Shown here one piece after another: positions 9,104 through 18,835 of a stretch of DNA of 64,000 nt. The notes below the pieces were generated by a model. It did not search any database. It was not told where the DNA came from and saw only the letters and a list, made by a program, of their open reading frames with translations. Positions within the stretch are counted from its first letter, which is position 1, and each line of letters opens with the position of its first letter. Both the position numbers and the translations under genes were made by a program. This stretch comes from Rhodocyclaceae bacterium. Its GTDB lineage: Bacteria; Pseudomonadota; Gammaproteobacteria; Burkholderiales; Rhodocyclaceae. The stretch spans positions 1 through 64,000 of the forward strand of contig JAUXOM010000134.1 in NCBI GenBank assembly GCA_030682175.1, written 5' to 3'.

Positions 9104-9336
9104 GGACATCAATCCAGTTCAACCACAATCGTCCAAGTGTTCGGACTTGATCGTTTAGGCTAGCACAGCAACTTGTTGCCTGTCGCGCTCAATCAATCTC
9201 AAGCCAAATTTCGTTACGTCGCCAGAACCATGGCTTCCAGGGCGGATCATAGCGAGCCCACACCGGCTCGCCATGCCGCAGCCCCGCCCCGTGGTGAGCA
9301 GGCGCCCTGATCCCCCCTGATAATGCATGGGATTAC

Positions 9337-9990
9337 TTATTTGCCGCCCCAGACTTCCTTGATCCGGTTATCCCGGCCGCAACTGCTGCGGTAGTAGTTG
9401 TAACGGATCGGATTCTTGATGTAGTAGTCCTGGTGGTACTCCTCGGCGGGATAAAACGCTGAAGCAGCGGCGATTTCAGTGAAGATCTGCGGCAGCTTGC
9501 CGCTTTTCAGCAATGCGTCGCGGCTCGCCTCGACGATCTTGCGCTCGGCCTCGTTCTGCCAATAGATGCCGCTGCGATATTGCGTGCCGACATCGCAGAA
9601 TTGGCGATCCTTCACCGTCGGATCGATATGCCGCCAGAAATATTCGATCAGTTGCTGATACTTGATTTTGGTCGGGTCATAGGTGATGCGCACCGCTTCG
9701 GTATGGCCGGTGCCGCCGGCGCTGACCTGCTCGTAGGTGGGATTGGGTGTTTTGCCGGCGGTATAGCCGGATTCCGTCGCGATCACGCCCGGTAATTTGT
9801 CGAAATCGGATTCCACGCACCAGAAGCAGCCACCGGCGAGGATGGCTGTCGCTGTCGTTACTGTCGCCGCTGTTGCGGGCTTCACGCCCTCTGCGGTCTT
9901 GCCTGGCTGGGCACCCACGACAGATCCGCTGCTGCCGAAAAGCAGAACTGCAACAGTCGCCAGACCGGACAATTTCAATTGGTTTTTCAT
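9337..9990 (-). CDS. msrA: peptide methionine-S-sulfoxide reductase, exported
   Basis: Repairs oxidised methionine (S-form) in proteins. The catalytic motif 'GGCFWC' places the active cysteine at about residue 55, followed by the family stretches 'GYTAGKTPNPTYEQVSAGGTGHTEAVRI', 'IDPTVKDRQFCDVGTQYRSGIY' and 'AEEYHQDYY'. About 45 residues precede the domain and begin with a hydrophobic signal-like segment, so this MsrA probably works in the periplasm. Later cysteines may resolve the disulfide. Its ATG overlaps the msrB stop by 4 nt, so the two repair activities are coupled. Confidence 0.95.
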   Translation of the reverse strand: MKNQLKLSGLATVAVLLFGSSGSVVGAQPGKTAEGVKPATAATVTTATAILAGGCFWCVESDFDKLPGVIATESGYTAGKTPNPTYEQVSAGGTGHTEAVRITYDPTKIKYQQLIEYFWRHIDPTVKDRQFCDVGTQYRSGIYWQNEAERKIVEASRDALLKSGKLPQIFTEIAAASAFYPAEEYHQDYYIKNPIRYNYYRSSCGRDNRIKEVWGGK

Positions 9991-10496
9991 GTCCGCAGTT
10001 CCGGCAGTTTGTCGGCACGCGGTACGAATTTCAGCGCCACCCCGTTGTTGCAGTAGCGCTTGCCAGTCGGCTTCGGGCCGTCATTGAAGATGTGGCCCTG
10101 ATGCCCGCCGCAACGCGAGCAGTGGTACTCGGTACGCGGATAAATCAACTTGAAATCGGTCTTGGTGCCGACGCCCCCGCCCGGCAACGGTTCCCAGAAA
10201 CTTGGCCAGCCGGTGCCGCTTTCATATTTCCTGCTGCTGTCGAACAACGGTTGATTGCAGGCAGCGCAGACGAAGGTGCCATCGCGCTTTTCCTGATTCA
10301 ATGGGCTCGAGCCGGGAGATTCCGTACCCTCTTCGAACAGCACGTGATACGCCGGTGCCGGCAGCAAGGCCGCCCACTCGGTTTTGGTTTTTTTCAGTAC
10401 CGGGCCGGAACCCTCCTTCGCTCGTGTCAAACCCATGCCGAGCATGGGTATCGCGGACAAACCCAACAACCATTTCAATGAATGACGACGATCCAT
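9987..10496 (-). CDS. msrB: peptide methionine-R-sulfoxide reductase, exported (Tat-like signal)
   Basis: A 169-residue MsrB that reduces the R-form of methionine sulfoxide. Two zinc CxxC pairs ('CAAC' and 'CSRC', the latter in 'CSRCGGHQGHIFNDG') and the catalytic 'RYCNNGVALKFV' are all present. The N-terminus 'MDRRHSLKWLLGLSAIPM' resembles a twin-arginine signal (RR-x-x-L-K then a hydrophobic stretch), pointing to periplasmic delivery alongside MsrA. The ATG at 10496 has a strong GGAGG 7 nt upstream, and the open frame extending beyond it has no homology. It comes first in the msrB-msrA pair. Confidence 0.95.
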   Translation of the reverse strand: MDRRHSLKWLLGLSAIPMLGMGLTRAKEGSGPVLKKTKTEWAALLPAPAYHVLFEEGTESPGSSPLNQEKRDGTFVCAACNQPLFDSSRKYESGTGWPSFWEPLPGGGVGTKTDFKLIYPRTEYHCSRCGGHQGHIFNDGPKPTGKRYCNNGVALKFVPRADKLPELRT

Positions 10497-10639
10497 GATT
10501 TCCTCCGTTATCAAGCGGATGACAGTTCTGCATCGACCATCCCGCCGTGATGGCTCTGCATCGGTAAAACAGGCTGACCGGGCGACGTTCCCGGACAAGT
10601 TCATTTGAGACGTCATGGCAGTTTGATAGTTCATTAAAA

Positions 10640-10911
10640 ACTGGCGCTTGCCTGCCGGCTGCGGTTGTGGCGGTGTTCGGCGTGCCCGATGAAAAATGGG
10701 GCGAGACGCCCGTGGCCGCGGTGGTATTGAAAGTCGGCGCTGGTGCGACGGCGGAAGAATTGTGCGACTGGTCAACGCGGGGGTTGCCGCCCGTTATCAG
10801 CGCGTCACGGCAGCGATCGTCCTGCCGGAATTTCCGCGCAATGCCGCCGGCAAGACGCTCAAGCGCAAGATGCGCGATCCCTACCGGGCCGGGCGCGCAA
10901 CGAAACTCTGA
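10640..10911 (+). pseudogene. C-terminal remnant of an acyl-CoA synthetase, frameshifted
   Basis: One frame reads '[19 protein letters not shown]' and continues to about 10770. The next frame then reads '[19 protein letters not shown]' and '[16 protein letters not shown]' to a stop at 10911. Together they match the C-terminal AMP-binding domain of fatty-acyl-CoA synthetases, including the catalytic lysine region '[11 protein letters not shown]'. The bulk of the gene is missing and one indel lies near 10765-10775. At 10730-10753 the sequence is a near-copy of the dispersed repeat, reading KVGAGATA here. Confidence 0.8.
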
Positions 10912-11023
10912 GCAGACGGCGGCAGGGTTCGCGGGCCGGCTGGCCACGACGATGCCGAGGATGACGCTCAATTGTTTCAGTTATTTGCACAACCCCAAGG
11001 GACATTCGGCTTGTCCCGTTCAG

Positions 11024-12691
11024 TCATGCCCCGCTATAACCCAGACCGAACACTTGTCCCGCAGTTCCCGTATGGTGTTTCCGCTGCGCCAGGTCATCGG
11101 CACGTTCGACCCGGTTGCGACCGCTGCGCTTGGCTTCGAGCAGGGCAGTATCGGCCAGGTTGATCAGTTCGGTTGAGGTGCAGGAATCCGGGAATGCGGC
11201 AATCCCGGCGCTGAAGCTGGCACGCAACGAACCTCCGCCGTGGGCGTGTGGCAGCTTGGCGAAGTCGCTGCGGATACGATCAATGACTACCCAGGCTTCA
11301 TCGGGACCGACATCGGGCAGGGCAAGAACGAACTCTTCGCCGCCGTAGCGACCGATGAGGTCGCTCCCGCGCAAGCGTCCCTTGAGCAGCCAGGCGAGGC
11401 TGCGGATCACCTGATCGCCCACCGGATGGCCGTAGGTGTCATTGACTGACTTGAATTTATCGATATCCAGCATGGCGACACACAGTTTGCCATCGGGCGG
11501 CAGCGTGGCCAGCATGGCATCGAGCCTGGACTTGGATGCGGTGTGTGTCAGCAGCCCGGTGAGGCCATCGTTGTGGCTGCAACGCTGCATTTCCCGATGG
11601 CGCTCGATCGTGGTTTTCAGGGTGGCGGCCAGTACCACCGGGTTGAAGGGCTTGGTCAGGAACTGGTCACCGCCCAGGCGCAGCGCTTCGACCTGCAAAC
11701 CGATGTCGGTTTCGCTGGACAAATACACAATGGGAATGGATTGATAGGCAGGCAATTGCCGCAATACCCGCGTTGCCTCGACACCGTTGCAATGCGGCAT
11801 GTACATGTCCATCAGCACCAGATCGGGACGGTAGGCATCCAGGGTAGCGAGCAGACCGGATGGATCGATGATGACCTCGCACTGGATGCCATGCTGATTC
11901 AAGGCACGCTGAATTTGCGCCACCGCCACCCGCGAGTCTTCGACCACCAGCACCTTGAAGCTCTCCTGTTCGCGGGTCTGGATGAAATCGAGGATCCTCG
12001 ACAGCAGGTTGGCGGCCTGTTCTTCGCGCTGAATGGTGATATCGATGCCGACGCGCATCAAGGTGACCATGACATCGAGTTCGCGCGGCACACCCACATA
12101 AAACAGCTGGGTGGCGGGACAACTGACGCGCGCCTGCTTGATCAGGGCCAGTTTCCCATCATCGATATGCTCATCGCTCGGGACGAAGATGATGGCAAAT
12201 GGCGCTTCACGCTGGGGCAGTGGCTCATCCCAACTCGACTCGACCACCCGGAAACCATAGAACGACAGTTGCTCGCGCAGCCCCTTGGCCCAACCGTTTT
12301 TCAGCTCGACGACCATCCACACGGTGCGCGGCCTGACCCATTCCGGCATGCCGAGCGCGGTCATTGTTTCGTTGATGCGCTTTTCGGTATCGACTGCGGC
12401 ATGGCGCGCGGTGAGGATTGCGCCCAACAGCGGACCGACCCGCTGATCGAGTGTCGTCACGCTTTGTTCGGCAAGCGGGTGCGTGGAGGGGTCGCCAAAC
12501 AAAGCCAGCGCCGCGTTTTCCAGGCTCTCGCACTGACGCACCAGACCGGGCAGCCGGAGGCGAGTCAGTTGCTCGGCCAGGCTGTTCAGCGCCAGGGTGA
12601 ACTCAACGAAGCGGTCAAATGAGCCGTCATCGCGATAGGCCTGCCAGCGCTGCTGGACAGCATCAATATGACCACCGACATCGTGCGACAT
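11024..12691 (-). CDS. response-regulator diguanylate cyclase
   Basis: A 555-residue cytoplasmic signalling protein. About 130 helical N-terminal residues are followed by a degenerate receiver-like region (about 120-240). A clear receiver domain comes next ('[15 protein letters not shown]', phospho-acceptor in 'LVLMDMYMP', 'FLTKPFNP'). The C-terminal GGDEF domain has the active-site motif 'RYGGEEF'. An RxxD inhibitory site (RGSD) stands five residues before it, so product inhibition by c-di-GMP is likely. No EAL domain is present. It probably makes c-di-GMP when phosphorylated by an unlinked kinase. An AGGAGGT lies 11 nt before the ATG. No partner kinase is adjacent. Confidence 0.92.
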   Translation of the reverse strand: MSHDVGGHIDAVQQRWQAYRDDGSFDRFVEFTLALNSLAEQLTRLRLPGLVRQCESLENAALALFGDPSTHPLAEQSVTTLDQRVGPLLGAILTARHAAVDTEKRINETMTALGMPEWVRPRTVWMVVELKNGWAKGLREQLSFYGFRVVESSWDEPLPQREAPFAIIFVPSDEHIDDGKLALIKQARVSCPATQLFYVGVPRELDVMVTLMRVGIDITIQREEQAANLLSRILDFIQTREQESFKVLVVEDSRVAVAQIQRALNQHGIQCEVIIDPSGLLATLDAYRPDLVLMDMYMPHCNGVEATRVLRQLPAYQSIPIVYLSSETDIGLQVEALRLGGDQFLTKPFNPVVLAATLKTTIERHREMQRCSHNDGLTGLLTHTASKSRLDAMLATLPPDGKLCVAMLDIDKFKSVNDTYGHPVGDQVIRSLAWLLKGRLRGSDLIGRYGGEEFVLALPDVGPDEAWVVIDRIRSDFAKLPHAHGGGSLRASFSAGIAAFPDSCTSTELINLADTALLEAKRSGRNRVERADDLAQRKHHTGTAGQVFGLGYSGA

Positions 12692-12730
12692 GAACTGTCA
12701 TGACCTCCTTGGTGGCAGCGATTATAAGAG

Positions 12731-12754
12731 CGCCGTACCGCCAGCGCCGACTTT
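12731..12754 (-). repeat. dispersed repeat, short form (intergenic)
   Basis: The plus strand reads CGCCGTACCG + CCAGCGCCGACTTT, the reverse complement of the 24-bp consensus with one change. It lies in the 116-bp gap between recN and the diguanylate cyclase gene. No terminator is obvious in this gap. Confidence 0.85.
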
Positions 12755-12807
12755 TATTGGGGTAACCCGCCAGACCAGTCTGATCCTGCTGCCCGGACAC
12801 AACGTCT

Positions 12808-14478
12808 CTATATTCCCAGCATCTCCCGCGCGTGCCGGCGTGTGGTGTCGGTAATTTTCACGCCACCCAGCATGCGGGCGACTTCCTCGACACGGCCATC
12901 GGGGTCGAGCGGCGTGACGCGGCTGACAGTGGCGACACCGCCATTCTCGCTGCGGGTTTCCTTGGCAATCGACCATTGCCAGTCGGCGCGCGCCGCGACC
13001 TGCGCCAGATGGGTGACGCACAGCACCTGGCGGTCCGTGCCGAGTTGCTTGAGCATCTGGCCGACGATTTCGGCGACGCCGCCACCGATGCCGACGTCGA
13101 CTTCGTCGAAGATCAGCGTGCCGACCGCGTGGGACTGGCTGGCGATGACTTGCAGGGCGAGGCCAATGCGGGAAAGTTCGCCTCCCGACGCTACCTTGGC
13201 GAGTGGCCGCAGCAGCTGGCCGGCATTCGCGGTGACCAGAAACTCGACGGCTTCGCGTCCGTAAGAGGCGGCTTCGGCGAGCGGCGACAAGGCCACCTCG
13301 AAACGACCGCCGGCCATCGCCAGTTCCTGCATGGCGGCACTGACGGCCTTGCTCAGCGCTGTTGCAGCGCGGCTGCGTTCGGCAGTGAGGCGCTTTGCCA
13401 GATTGCCGTAAGCCGCCGCCGCATGCTGCTCGCGCTCGGCCAGCGCCGCGGGATCGGCGGCAAGCGTCAGCTCATGCAGACGCGCGGCCAATCTGGCATG
13501 CACAGCGGATAGTTCTTCCGGCGCGGCGCGGTGCTTGCGTGCCATCTGCGTCACGGCGTCGATGCGCGCATCGAGTTCGGCCAGGCGGGCGGGATCGAGA
13601 TCGAGCCGCTCGCGATAGCGCCGTAGCGCCAGCGCCGACTCTTGCAACTGGATCAGCGCACTGTCGAAAAGCTCTGCGGCTTCGCCCAACGCAGTATCGT
13701 AGGCGGTCAATTCCGTGAGCCGCACGCTGGCATGCTGCAAGGCCGGCAGCGCCGCAGCGCCGTCACCCTGGCCTTCGTCAAGCACAGCCAGTGCGGCATC
13801 GCTGGCTTCGAGCAGGCTGGCGGCATGGGCGAGCCGGCGCTGTTCCTGCTCGGTTTCCTGCCATTCCTGCGCATCGAATGCCAGTGCGGCGAGTTCCTTG
13901 ACCTGCCAGTCAAGCAGTTCGCGTTCGCGTGTGCTGGCTTCAACATCCTTTTCCGCAGCCAGACGCGCCGCGCTGGCATTGCGCCAGACAGCGTGAGCGG
14001 CGGCCACGTCCCTGGCCAGTGACTGTGCCCCGGCATGCGCATCGAGCAGGGCGCGCTGGGCATCGGCGCGCAGCAACGAGTGGTGCGCATGCTGGCCATG
14101 AATGTCGGCCAGGAAATCCGCCGCTTCGCGCAACTGGCCCAGCGTTGCCGCCGCGCCGTTGAGGTAGGCCCGCGAACGACCGCCGGCATCGACGATGCGG
14201 CGCAGAATGCAGGTGTCGGAGTCGAAATCGTTGGCCGCCAGCCAGTCGGCCAGCGGCGTGCCGGGCGTCACGGCGAATTCGGCGGAAACCTCGGCCTTCT
14301 CGGCACCGGCCCTGACCAGGCTGCCATCGCCGCGTTCGCCGAGCGCCAGCGACAGCGCATCGACGAGGATCGACTTGCCCGCGCCGGTTTCGCCGGTCAG
14401 CGCGCCAAAGCCGGCCGCGAACTCAAGTTCGAGCCGGTCGACAATGACGAAATCGCGAATGACGAGGCGCAGCAGCAT
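12808..14478 (-). CDS. recN: DNA repair protein RecN
   Basis: An SMC-like ATPase acting in double-strand break repair, 556 residues, the usual length. The N-terminal ATPase half has Walker A 'GETGAGKS' at about residues 30-37 and the 'LADIHGQHAHHSLL' motif. A long coiled coil (about 150-360) follows. The C-terminal half has the ABC signature 'ASGGELSRIGLALQVI' and Walker B 'TLIFDEVDVGIGG'. The sequence at 13621-13643 closely resembles the dispersed repeat and encodes part of the coiled coil, though the residues fit RecN well. It is followed downstream by a short-form repeat copy and preceded by nadK, all on the same strand. Confidence 0.97.
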   Translation of the reverse strand: MLLRLVIRDFVIVDRLELEFAAGFGALTGETGAGKSILVDALSLALGERGDGSLVRAGAEKAEVSAEFAVTPGTPLADWLAANDFDSDTCILRRIVDAGGRSRAYLNGAAATLGQLREAADFLADIHGQHAHHSLLRADAQRALLDAHAGAQSLARDVAAAHAVWRNASAARLAAEKDVEASTRERELLDWQVKELAALAFDAQEWQETEQEQRRLAHAASLLEASDAALAVLDEGQGDGAAALPALQHASVRLTELTAYDTALGEAAELFDSALIQLQESALALRRYRERLDLDPARLAELDARIDAVTQMARKHRAAPEELSAVHARLAARLHELTLAADPAALAEREQHAAAAYGNLAKRLTAERSRAATALSKAVSAAMQELAMAGGRFEVALSPLAEAASYGREAVEFLVTANAGQLLRPLAKVASGGELSRIGLALQVIASQSHAVGTLIFDEVDVGIGGGVAEIVGQMLKQLGTDRQVLCVTHLAQVAARADWQWSIAKETRSENGGVATVSRVTPLDPDGRVEEVARMLGGVKITDTTRRHAREMLGI

Positions 14479-14567
14479 GCTTATCGGGATTCAGGATGGG
14501 ACGCGAAGGCGAGCCGCGGACAGCGCTGTTGCACGGCAAGGCGAAGTCGACAAAATATCATCTCGAA

Positions 14568-15458
14568 TCAGCGGCGCGGCGTGGAGCTCCAGTTCAGCTT
14601 TTCGCGCAGCATGGCGAAATAACTGTAACCGGGCGGATGCAGCAGGGTGACGACATGGTTCGAGCGTGCCACGCGGACGATGTCGCCGGCGGCAATGTCG
14701 AAATGGCTCTGGCCATCGAAATGGACGCGGGCATCTCCCGGCGTGAGCAGCACCATGTCGACACGACTCGAATCGGCAATCGTGATCGGATGGTAGGTCA
14801 GGGAATGCGGGCACAGCGGCACCAGGGCGATGCCCGGCACGGCGGGATGCAGGATCGGGCCGTTGGCCGAAAGCGCATAGGCGGTCGAGCCAGTGGGGGT
14901 GGCGACGATCATGCCATCGGCGCGCAGCACATAGAGGAATTCGTCATTGACGCGCACTTCCATTTCGATCAGGCGGCCGAGATCGCCTTTATTGACCACC
15001 ACATCGTTGAGCGCGAGTGTCTGAAACGCCGGCTCGCCGGCCCGCAGCACCTGCGCCTCGAGCAGCAGGCGCCGGTCTTCGGCGAACTCGCCCGCCAGCA
15101 ACTGGTCGATCGCTGCCAGCATGTCGTCACGGGCAATGTCGGTCATGAAGCCGAGCCGGCCCTGGTTGATGCCGACCAGTGGCACTTCATGTTCGGCCAG
15201 GTGCCGGGCGGCATTCAGCAGGGTGCCGTCGCCGCCGACCACGATGGCGACATCGGCGCACGCGGCAATCTGGTCAAAACCGGCCGCCAGTTCCGGCACG
15301 CCGATCGCCGCGGCGCTTTCCGTCTTGACCCGGAGCGCCAGGCTGCCGTCATGCACCCGGCGCAGATGTTGCAGCAACAGGCCCAGCGCCACAGTGGCCT
15401 CGGGACTGCCGTCCTTGCCGATCAGGGCAATCGTGCGATATTTAGGCGCGATGTTCAT
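14568..15458 (-). CDS. nadK: NAD kinase
   Basis: Phosphorylates NAD to NADP in the cytoplasm. At 296 residues it has the standard 'VVGGDGTLLNAARHLA' motif near residue 70, 'NQGRLGFMTDI', 'LALNDVVVNKG' and 'VATPTGSTAYALSANGPI'. The ATG at 15458 overlaps the stop of the upstream methyltransferase (ATGA) and gives the family-typical start '[15 protein letters not shown]'. A longer reading frame would add 16 residues lying inside the methyltransferase gene. The nadK-recN order is common in betaproteobacteria. Confidence 0.96.
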   Translation of the reverse strand: MNIAPKYRTIALIGKDGSPEATVALGLLLQHLRRVHDGSLALRVKTESAAAIGVPELAAGFDQIAACADVAIVVGGDGTLLNAARHLAEHEVPLVGINQGRLGFMTDIARDDMLAAIDQLLAGEFAEDRRLLLEAQVLRAGEPAFQTLALNDVVVNKGDLGRLIEMEVRVNDEFLYVLRADGMIVATPTGSTAYALSANGPILHPAVPGIALVPLCPHSLTYHPITIADSSRVDMVLLTPGDARVHFDGQSHFDIAAGDIVRVARSNHVVTLLHPPGYSYFAMLREKLNWSSTPRR

Positions 15459-16624
15459 GTCGCAGGCGGCCTCAGCAGGGTTTCGAATTTTGGCGGTACC
15501 AGGCAATTTTGCAGGGTACGCTGGGCGAACAGGTGGCGACCGTCACAGACGAAGCCCAGTTCCTCCCAATCCACCGCATCGTTGAGCATTTCAGTCGCCA
15601 GTTGCAGGTCCATCCCCGCCACTTTCGGAAACAGCGCCAGCACCGAACCGTCGTAGTTGGGACAATCATGCAGGAAAAAGGGGCGGGCGCGCCGCGTCTT
15701 GGCATTCACATAGATCCGTGGCGAGGTGCTGACAGGGTGCAGCCGGCCCCAGTGCCACCAGTTGGATTCGTCGAAGGGCCGCACCCGGCGTCCCAGCAGG
15801 CGCTCCTTGTGCGCCTCAAGATGCGCCAGCAAATGCGCCGGGAGCGACTGGCCGAAGATCATGCGCCGCGTCAGGCCGTCATCCACCGTTTTTGAACAGA
15901 CGAACTCGGTGTTGCCTGCCGGATGTTCGTATATCTCGTCGGCGCCCGACACCGCGCCGACCTTCACATCGAACAGTTCGGAGAGCGGCAGGCGGTAATC
16001 GCCGCGCAAGAACATCAACTGCCCATCCACCAGTGCGAAATAGCGGCCATCGTTGAGGCGGCGCGTGTGGCGGCCACGCTCGAAACGGAAAATCGCGCAA
16101 TTGGGATTGTGCGAACCAAAGATGCGCGTATCGCCCAGCTCGATGAAATCGGTGATGTCGCCCTCCTCGTAGAGGAAGGTATTCAGCTTGCGCGCCGCCG
16201 TGAGCTTGGTGAATTCGCGCGGGACGATGAAGATCAGTTCACCGCCACGCCGCAGGTGGCGCACCGACTTCTCGATGAAATACAGGCAGAGGTTGCTGCG
16301 CCCATCGAACAAGGCGCTATCGAGCCGCCCCAAGGTTTCCGCGGGAATGTCCTGCTGGCGCACATAGGGCGGATTGCCGATCACCGTGTCGAATTTTTCG
16401 CTGACGGGATAAGCGAAAAAATCCATCACCTGGGCACCCGCCGGTGCAACCGTCGAATCGATCTCGATAGCCTCGCAGCCATTGATGCGCGTGCAGAAGG
16501 CGCCGTCGCCGGCCGCCGGGTCCAGGCTGCGTCCACGCCGCTGCCGCAAGGCCAGCATGCGCTCAACCACCGCCGCAGGGGTGAAGACCTGACCAAGGGC
16601 GTGGACATTCAATTGGCGGGACAT
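15455..16624 (-). CDS. orphan class I N6-adenine DNA methyltransferase
   Basis: A 389-residue SAM-dependent methyltransferase of the TaqI/Eco57I type. '[16 protein letters not shown]' opens the fold, the SAM-binding motif I is '[10 protein letters not shown]' near residue 35, and the catalytic amino-methyltransferase motif is 'NPPYVRQ' near residue 83. The C-terminal half would hold the DNA recognition domain ('[19 protein letters not shown]'). No restriction endonuclease is adjacent. The gene sits between hrcA (divergent) and nadK, with which it overlaps, so it looks like a stable chromosomal 'solitary' methylase rather than part of a mobile R-M system. Its target is unknown, and a non-DNA substrate is not excluded. 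Confidence 0.82.
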   Translation of the reverse strand: MSRQLNVHALGQVFTPAAVVERMLALRQRRGRSLDPAAGDGAFCTRINGCEAIEIDSTVAPAGAQVMDFFAYPVSEKFDTVIGNPPYVRQQDIPAETLGRLDSALFDGRSNLCLYFIEKSVRHLRRGGELIFIVPREFTKLTAARKLNTFLYEEGDITDFIELGDTRIFGSHNPNCAIFRFERGRHTRRLNDGRYFALVDGQLMFLRGDYRLPLSELFDVKVGAVSGADEIYEHPAGNTEFVCSKTVDDGLTRRMIFGQSLPAHLLAHLEAHKERLLGRRVRPFDESNWWHWGRLHPVSTSPRIYVNAKTRRARPFFLHDCPNYDGSVLALFPKVAGMDLQLATEMLNDAVDWEELGFVCDGRHLFAQRTLQNCLVPPKFETLLRPPAT

Positions 16625-16630
16625 GGTTTA

Positions 16631-16678
16631 AAAGTCAGCTTGACCGAAGGGAATCCCCGTGGGACTGGCAGGACGGCG
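16631..16678 (+). repeat. dispersed repeat, long form with the 24-base insertion module
   Basis: AAAGTCAGCT is followed by TGACCGAAGGGAATCCCCGT + GGGA and then CTGGCAGGACGGCG. Compared with the short form, it carries one additional 24-base module. It lies in the divergent gap between the orphan methyltransferase and hrcA, just upstream of the region expected to hold the hrcA promoter. Confidence 0.8.
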
Positions 16679-16753
16679 AATAACTTGCGAAGAACGAATT
16701 TAACCACGAAGGCCAACCGTAATCCGGCCATTCAGTTCGTTACAATCCATGCC

Positions 16754-17773
16754 ATGCTCGACCCGCGCGCCCAAACCCTGCTCAAGACCCTGATCGAACG
16801 CTACATCGTCGAAGGTCAGCCGGTCGGCTCGCGCACGCTGTCGAAATACTCCGGCCTGGAATTGTCGCCGGCAACCATCCGCAACGTCATGGCCGATCTG
16901 GAAGAGATGGGCTTCATCACCAGCCCGCACACCTCTGCCGGCCGCGTGCCGACGCCGCTCGGCTACCGTCTGTTTGTCGACACCCTGCTCACCGTACGGC
17001 CTCTCGACCCAAAGCATATTTCCGAACTCAAGGGCGCCCTCCATCCCGATGCCCCGCAACGCGTGTTGAGTCAGGCCTCCCATCTGATCTCCGAGCTCAC
17101 GCATTTTGCCGGCGTGGTGATCGCCCCGCACCGCCAGGCACCGCGCATCCGTCAGATCGAGTTTCTCAGCCTCACCGAGACGCGCATCCTGCTGATCATC
17201 GTCACCGCCAGCGGCGAGGTGCAGAACCGCATTCTGCTCACCCAGCGGCCCTACTCGCCGTCCGAACTGGTGACCGCCGCCAACTACCTGACGCAGAATT
17301 TCGCCGGTCTCGACTTCCAGCAGATCCGTCATCGGCTCAAGGAAGAACTCCAGCAATTGCGCAGCGACATGACCGAACTGATGAGCGCCGCCGTCGATGC
17401 CGGCGCTGCCGTCACCGCCGAGACAGCTTCGCAATATGTCATCTCGGGCGAGCGCAACCTGCTCAACGCCAACGACCTATCGACCAACATGGAACGTCTG
17501 CGCCAGCTTTTCGACCTGTTCGAGCAGCGCACCGGGCTGATGCAACTGCTCGACCTGTCCAACCGCGCCGAGGGCGTGCATGTCTTTATCGGCGGCGAAT
17601 CGGGTATCGCGCCGCTCGACGAATGCAGCGTGGTCGCCGCCCCCTACGAAGTCGATGGCCAGATCGTCGGCACCATCGGCGTCATCGGCCCGACGCGCAT
17701 GGCTTACGAGCGTGTCATCCCGATCGTCGACATCAGCGCGCGACTGCTTTCTTCCGCGCTCAATACCCACTAA
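16754..17773 (+). CDS. hrcA: heat-inducible transcription repressor HrcA
   Basis: A 339-residue repressor of class I heat-shock genes that normally binds the CIRCE operator with help from GroE. The N-terminal winged helix is clear ('[31 protein letters not shown]', then '[12 protein letters not shown]'). The GAF-like middle and C-terminal '[10 protein letters not shown]' and '[11 protein letters not shown]' stretches are typical. The ATG at 16754 gives the family start '[18 protein letters not shown]'. The frame is open far upstream but without homology. No CIRCE repeat (TTAGCACTC-N9-GAGTGCTAA) was found by eye in this window. Downstream hemH begins 20 nt after the stop. Confidence 0.95.
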   Translation: MLDPRAQTLLKTLIERYIVEGQPVGSRTLSKYSGLELSPATIRNVMADLEEMGFITSPHTSAGRVPTPLGYRLFVDTLLTVRPLDPKHISELKGALHPDAPQRVLSQASHLISELTHFAGVVIAPHRQAPRIRQIEFLSLTETRILLIIVTASGEVQNRILLTQRPYSPSELVTAANYLTQNFAGLDFQQIRHRLKEELQQLRSDMTELMSAAVDAGAAVTAETASQYVISGERNLLNANDLSTNMERLRQLFDLFEQRTGLMQLLDLSNRAEGVHVFIGGESGIAPLDECSVVAAPYEVDGQIVGTIGVIGPTRMAYERVIPIVDISARLLSSALNTH

Positions 17774-17793
17774 GCCAACCAAGTCAACCAGGC

Positions 17794-18828
17794 ATGCCAC
17801 GCTACCGCACCGAACCTGTCCGCGACACCGCCGCCGCGCCACGCACCGCGATATTGCTGGTCAATCTCGGCACGCCGGAAGCACCGACCACTGCGGCGGT
17901 GCGCCGCTATCTCGGCCAATTTCTCTGGGATCCGCGGGTTGTTGAAATCCCGCGCCTGGCCTGGTGGTTCGTCCTCAACGGCATCATCCTCAACACCCGG
18001 CCGAAAAAATCCGCCGAAAAATATGCGGCGGTCTGGATGACGGAAGGTTCGCCGCTCAAGGTGCATACCGAACGGCAGGCCAAGCTGTTGAAAGGCCTGC
18101 TTGGCCAACAGGGGCTGGACGAACTGCTGATCGACTTCGCGATGCGCTACGGCCAGCCTCCCATCGAGTCGAAACTCGACGAGCTCAAGGCCGCCGGCGC
18201 CACGCGCATCCTGATCGTGCCGCTCTACCCGCAGTTTGCCGCCTCGACCACCGCCAGCGTGATGGACAGCGTTGCCGGCTGGATTCTGCGCGCGCGCAAC
18301 CTGCCCGAGATCAGCTTCGTCCGCGACTACCACGACCATCCGGGCTACCTCGATGCGCTGGCCGCCAGCGTGCGCGAACACTGGCAGGCCCATGGCCGGC
18401 CGACGGACAATACCCGGCTGCTGCTCAGCTTTCACGGCCTGCCGCAGCGTTCCACCGAACTGGGCGACCCTTATTTCCACGAATGCCAGCGCACCGGCCA
18501 GTTGCTCGCCAGCCGACTGGGCTTGCCGGACGGACAACTGCTCGTCACTTTCCAGTCGCGCTTCGGTCCGGCCAAATGGCTGCAGCCCTACACCCAGCCG
18601 ACGCTCGAAGAACTGGCCGGACAGGGCGTCGAACGCGTCGACATCCTCTGCCCCGGCTTTGCCGCCGACTGCCTTGAAACGCTGGAAGAGATCGCGCTGG
18701 AGTGCAAGGCCGCCTTCCTCGGCAAGGGCGGCAAGGAATTTCATTACATCCCCTGCCTCAACGAACGACCGGACTGGATCGCCGCACTGGCCGACATCGC
18801 CCTGAACCGGTTGCGTTCGCGCGGCTGA
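17794..18828 (+). CDS. hemH: ferrochelatase
   Basis: Inserts iron into protoporphyrin IX, the last step of heme synthesis. At 344 residues it shows '[20 protein letters not shown]' near the start, the catalytic-histidine motif '[11 protein letters not shown]' at about residue 210, and '[17 protein letters not shown]' with '[15 protein letters not shown]'. This is the bacterial membrane-associated type without an obvious transmembrane tail. The ATG at 17794 is 20 nt after hrcA. The bio operon begins 7 nt after its stop, so hrcA-hemH-bio may be one transcript. Heme supply fits the cytochrome content of the genome. Confidence 0.96.
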   Translation: MPRYRTEPVRDTAAAPRTAILLVNLGTPEAPTTAAVRRYLGQFLWDPRVVEIPRLAWWFVLNGIILNTRPKKSAEKYAAVWMTEGSPLKVHTERQAKLLKGLLGQQGLDELLIDFAMRYGQPPIESKLDELKAAGATRILIVPLYPQFAASTTASVMDSVAGWILRARNLPEISFVRDYHDHPGYLDALAASVREHWQAHGRPTDNTRLLLSFHGLPQRSTELGDPYFHECQRTGQLLASRLGLPDGQLLVTFQSRFGPAKWLQPYTQPTLEELAGQGVERVDILCPGFAADCLETLEEIALECKAAFLGKGGKEFHYIPCLNERPDWIAALADIALNRLRSRG

Positions 18829-18835
18829 TTCCAGC

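Noticed and set aside
13621-13643. Dispersed repeat copy inside recN
   Set aside because: 18 of 20 core bases match, but the encoded residues (SALALRRY) fit the normal RecN coiled coil, so chance similarity is as likely; left out of the main count.
16640-16662. Sigma-32 promoter upstream of hrcA (CTTGACC ... CCCCGTGG)
   Set aside because: The spacing is only 9 bases, and both boxes are simply part of the long-form dispersed repeat.
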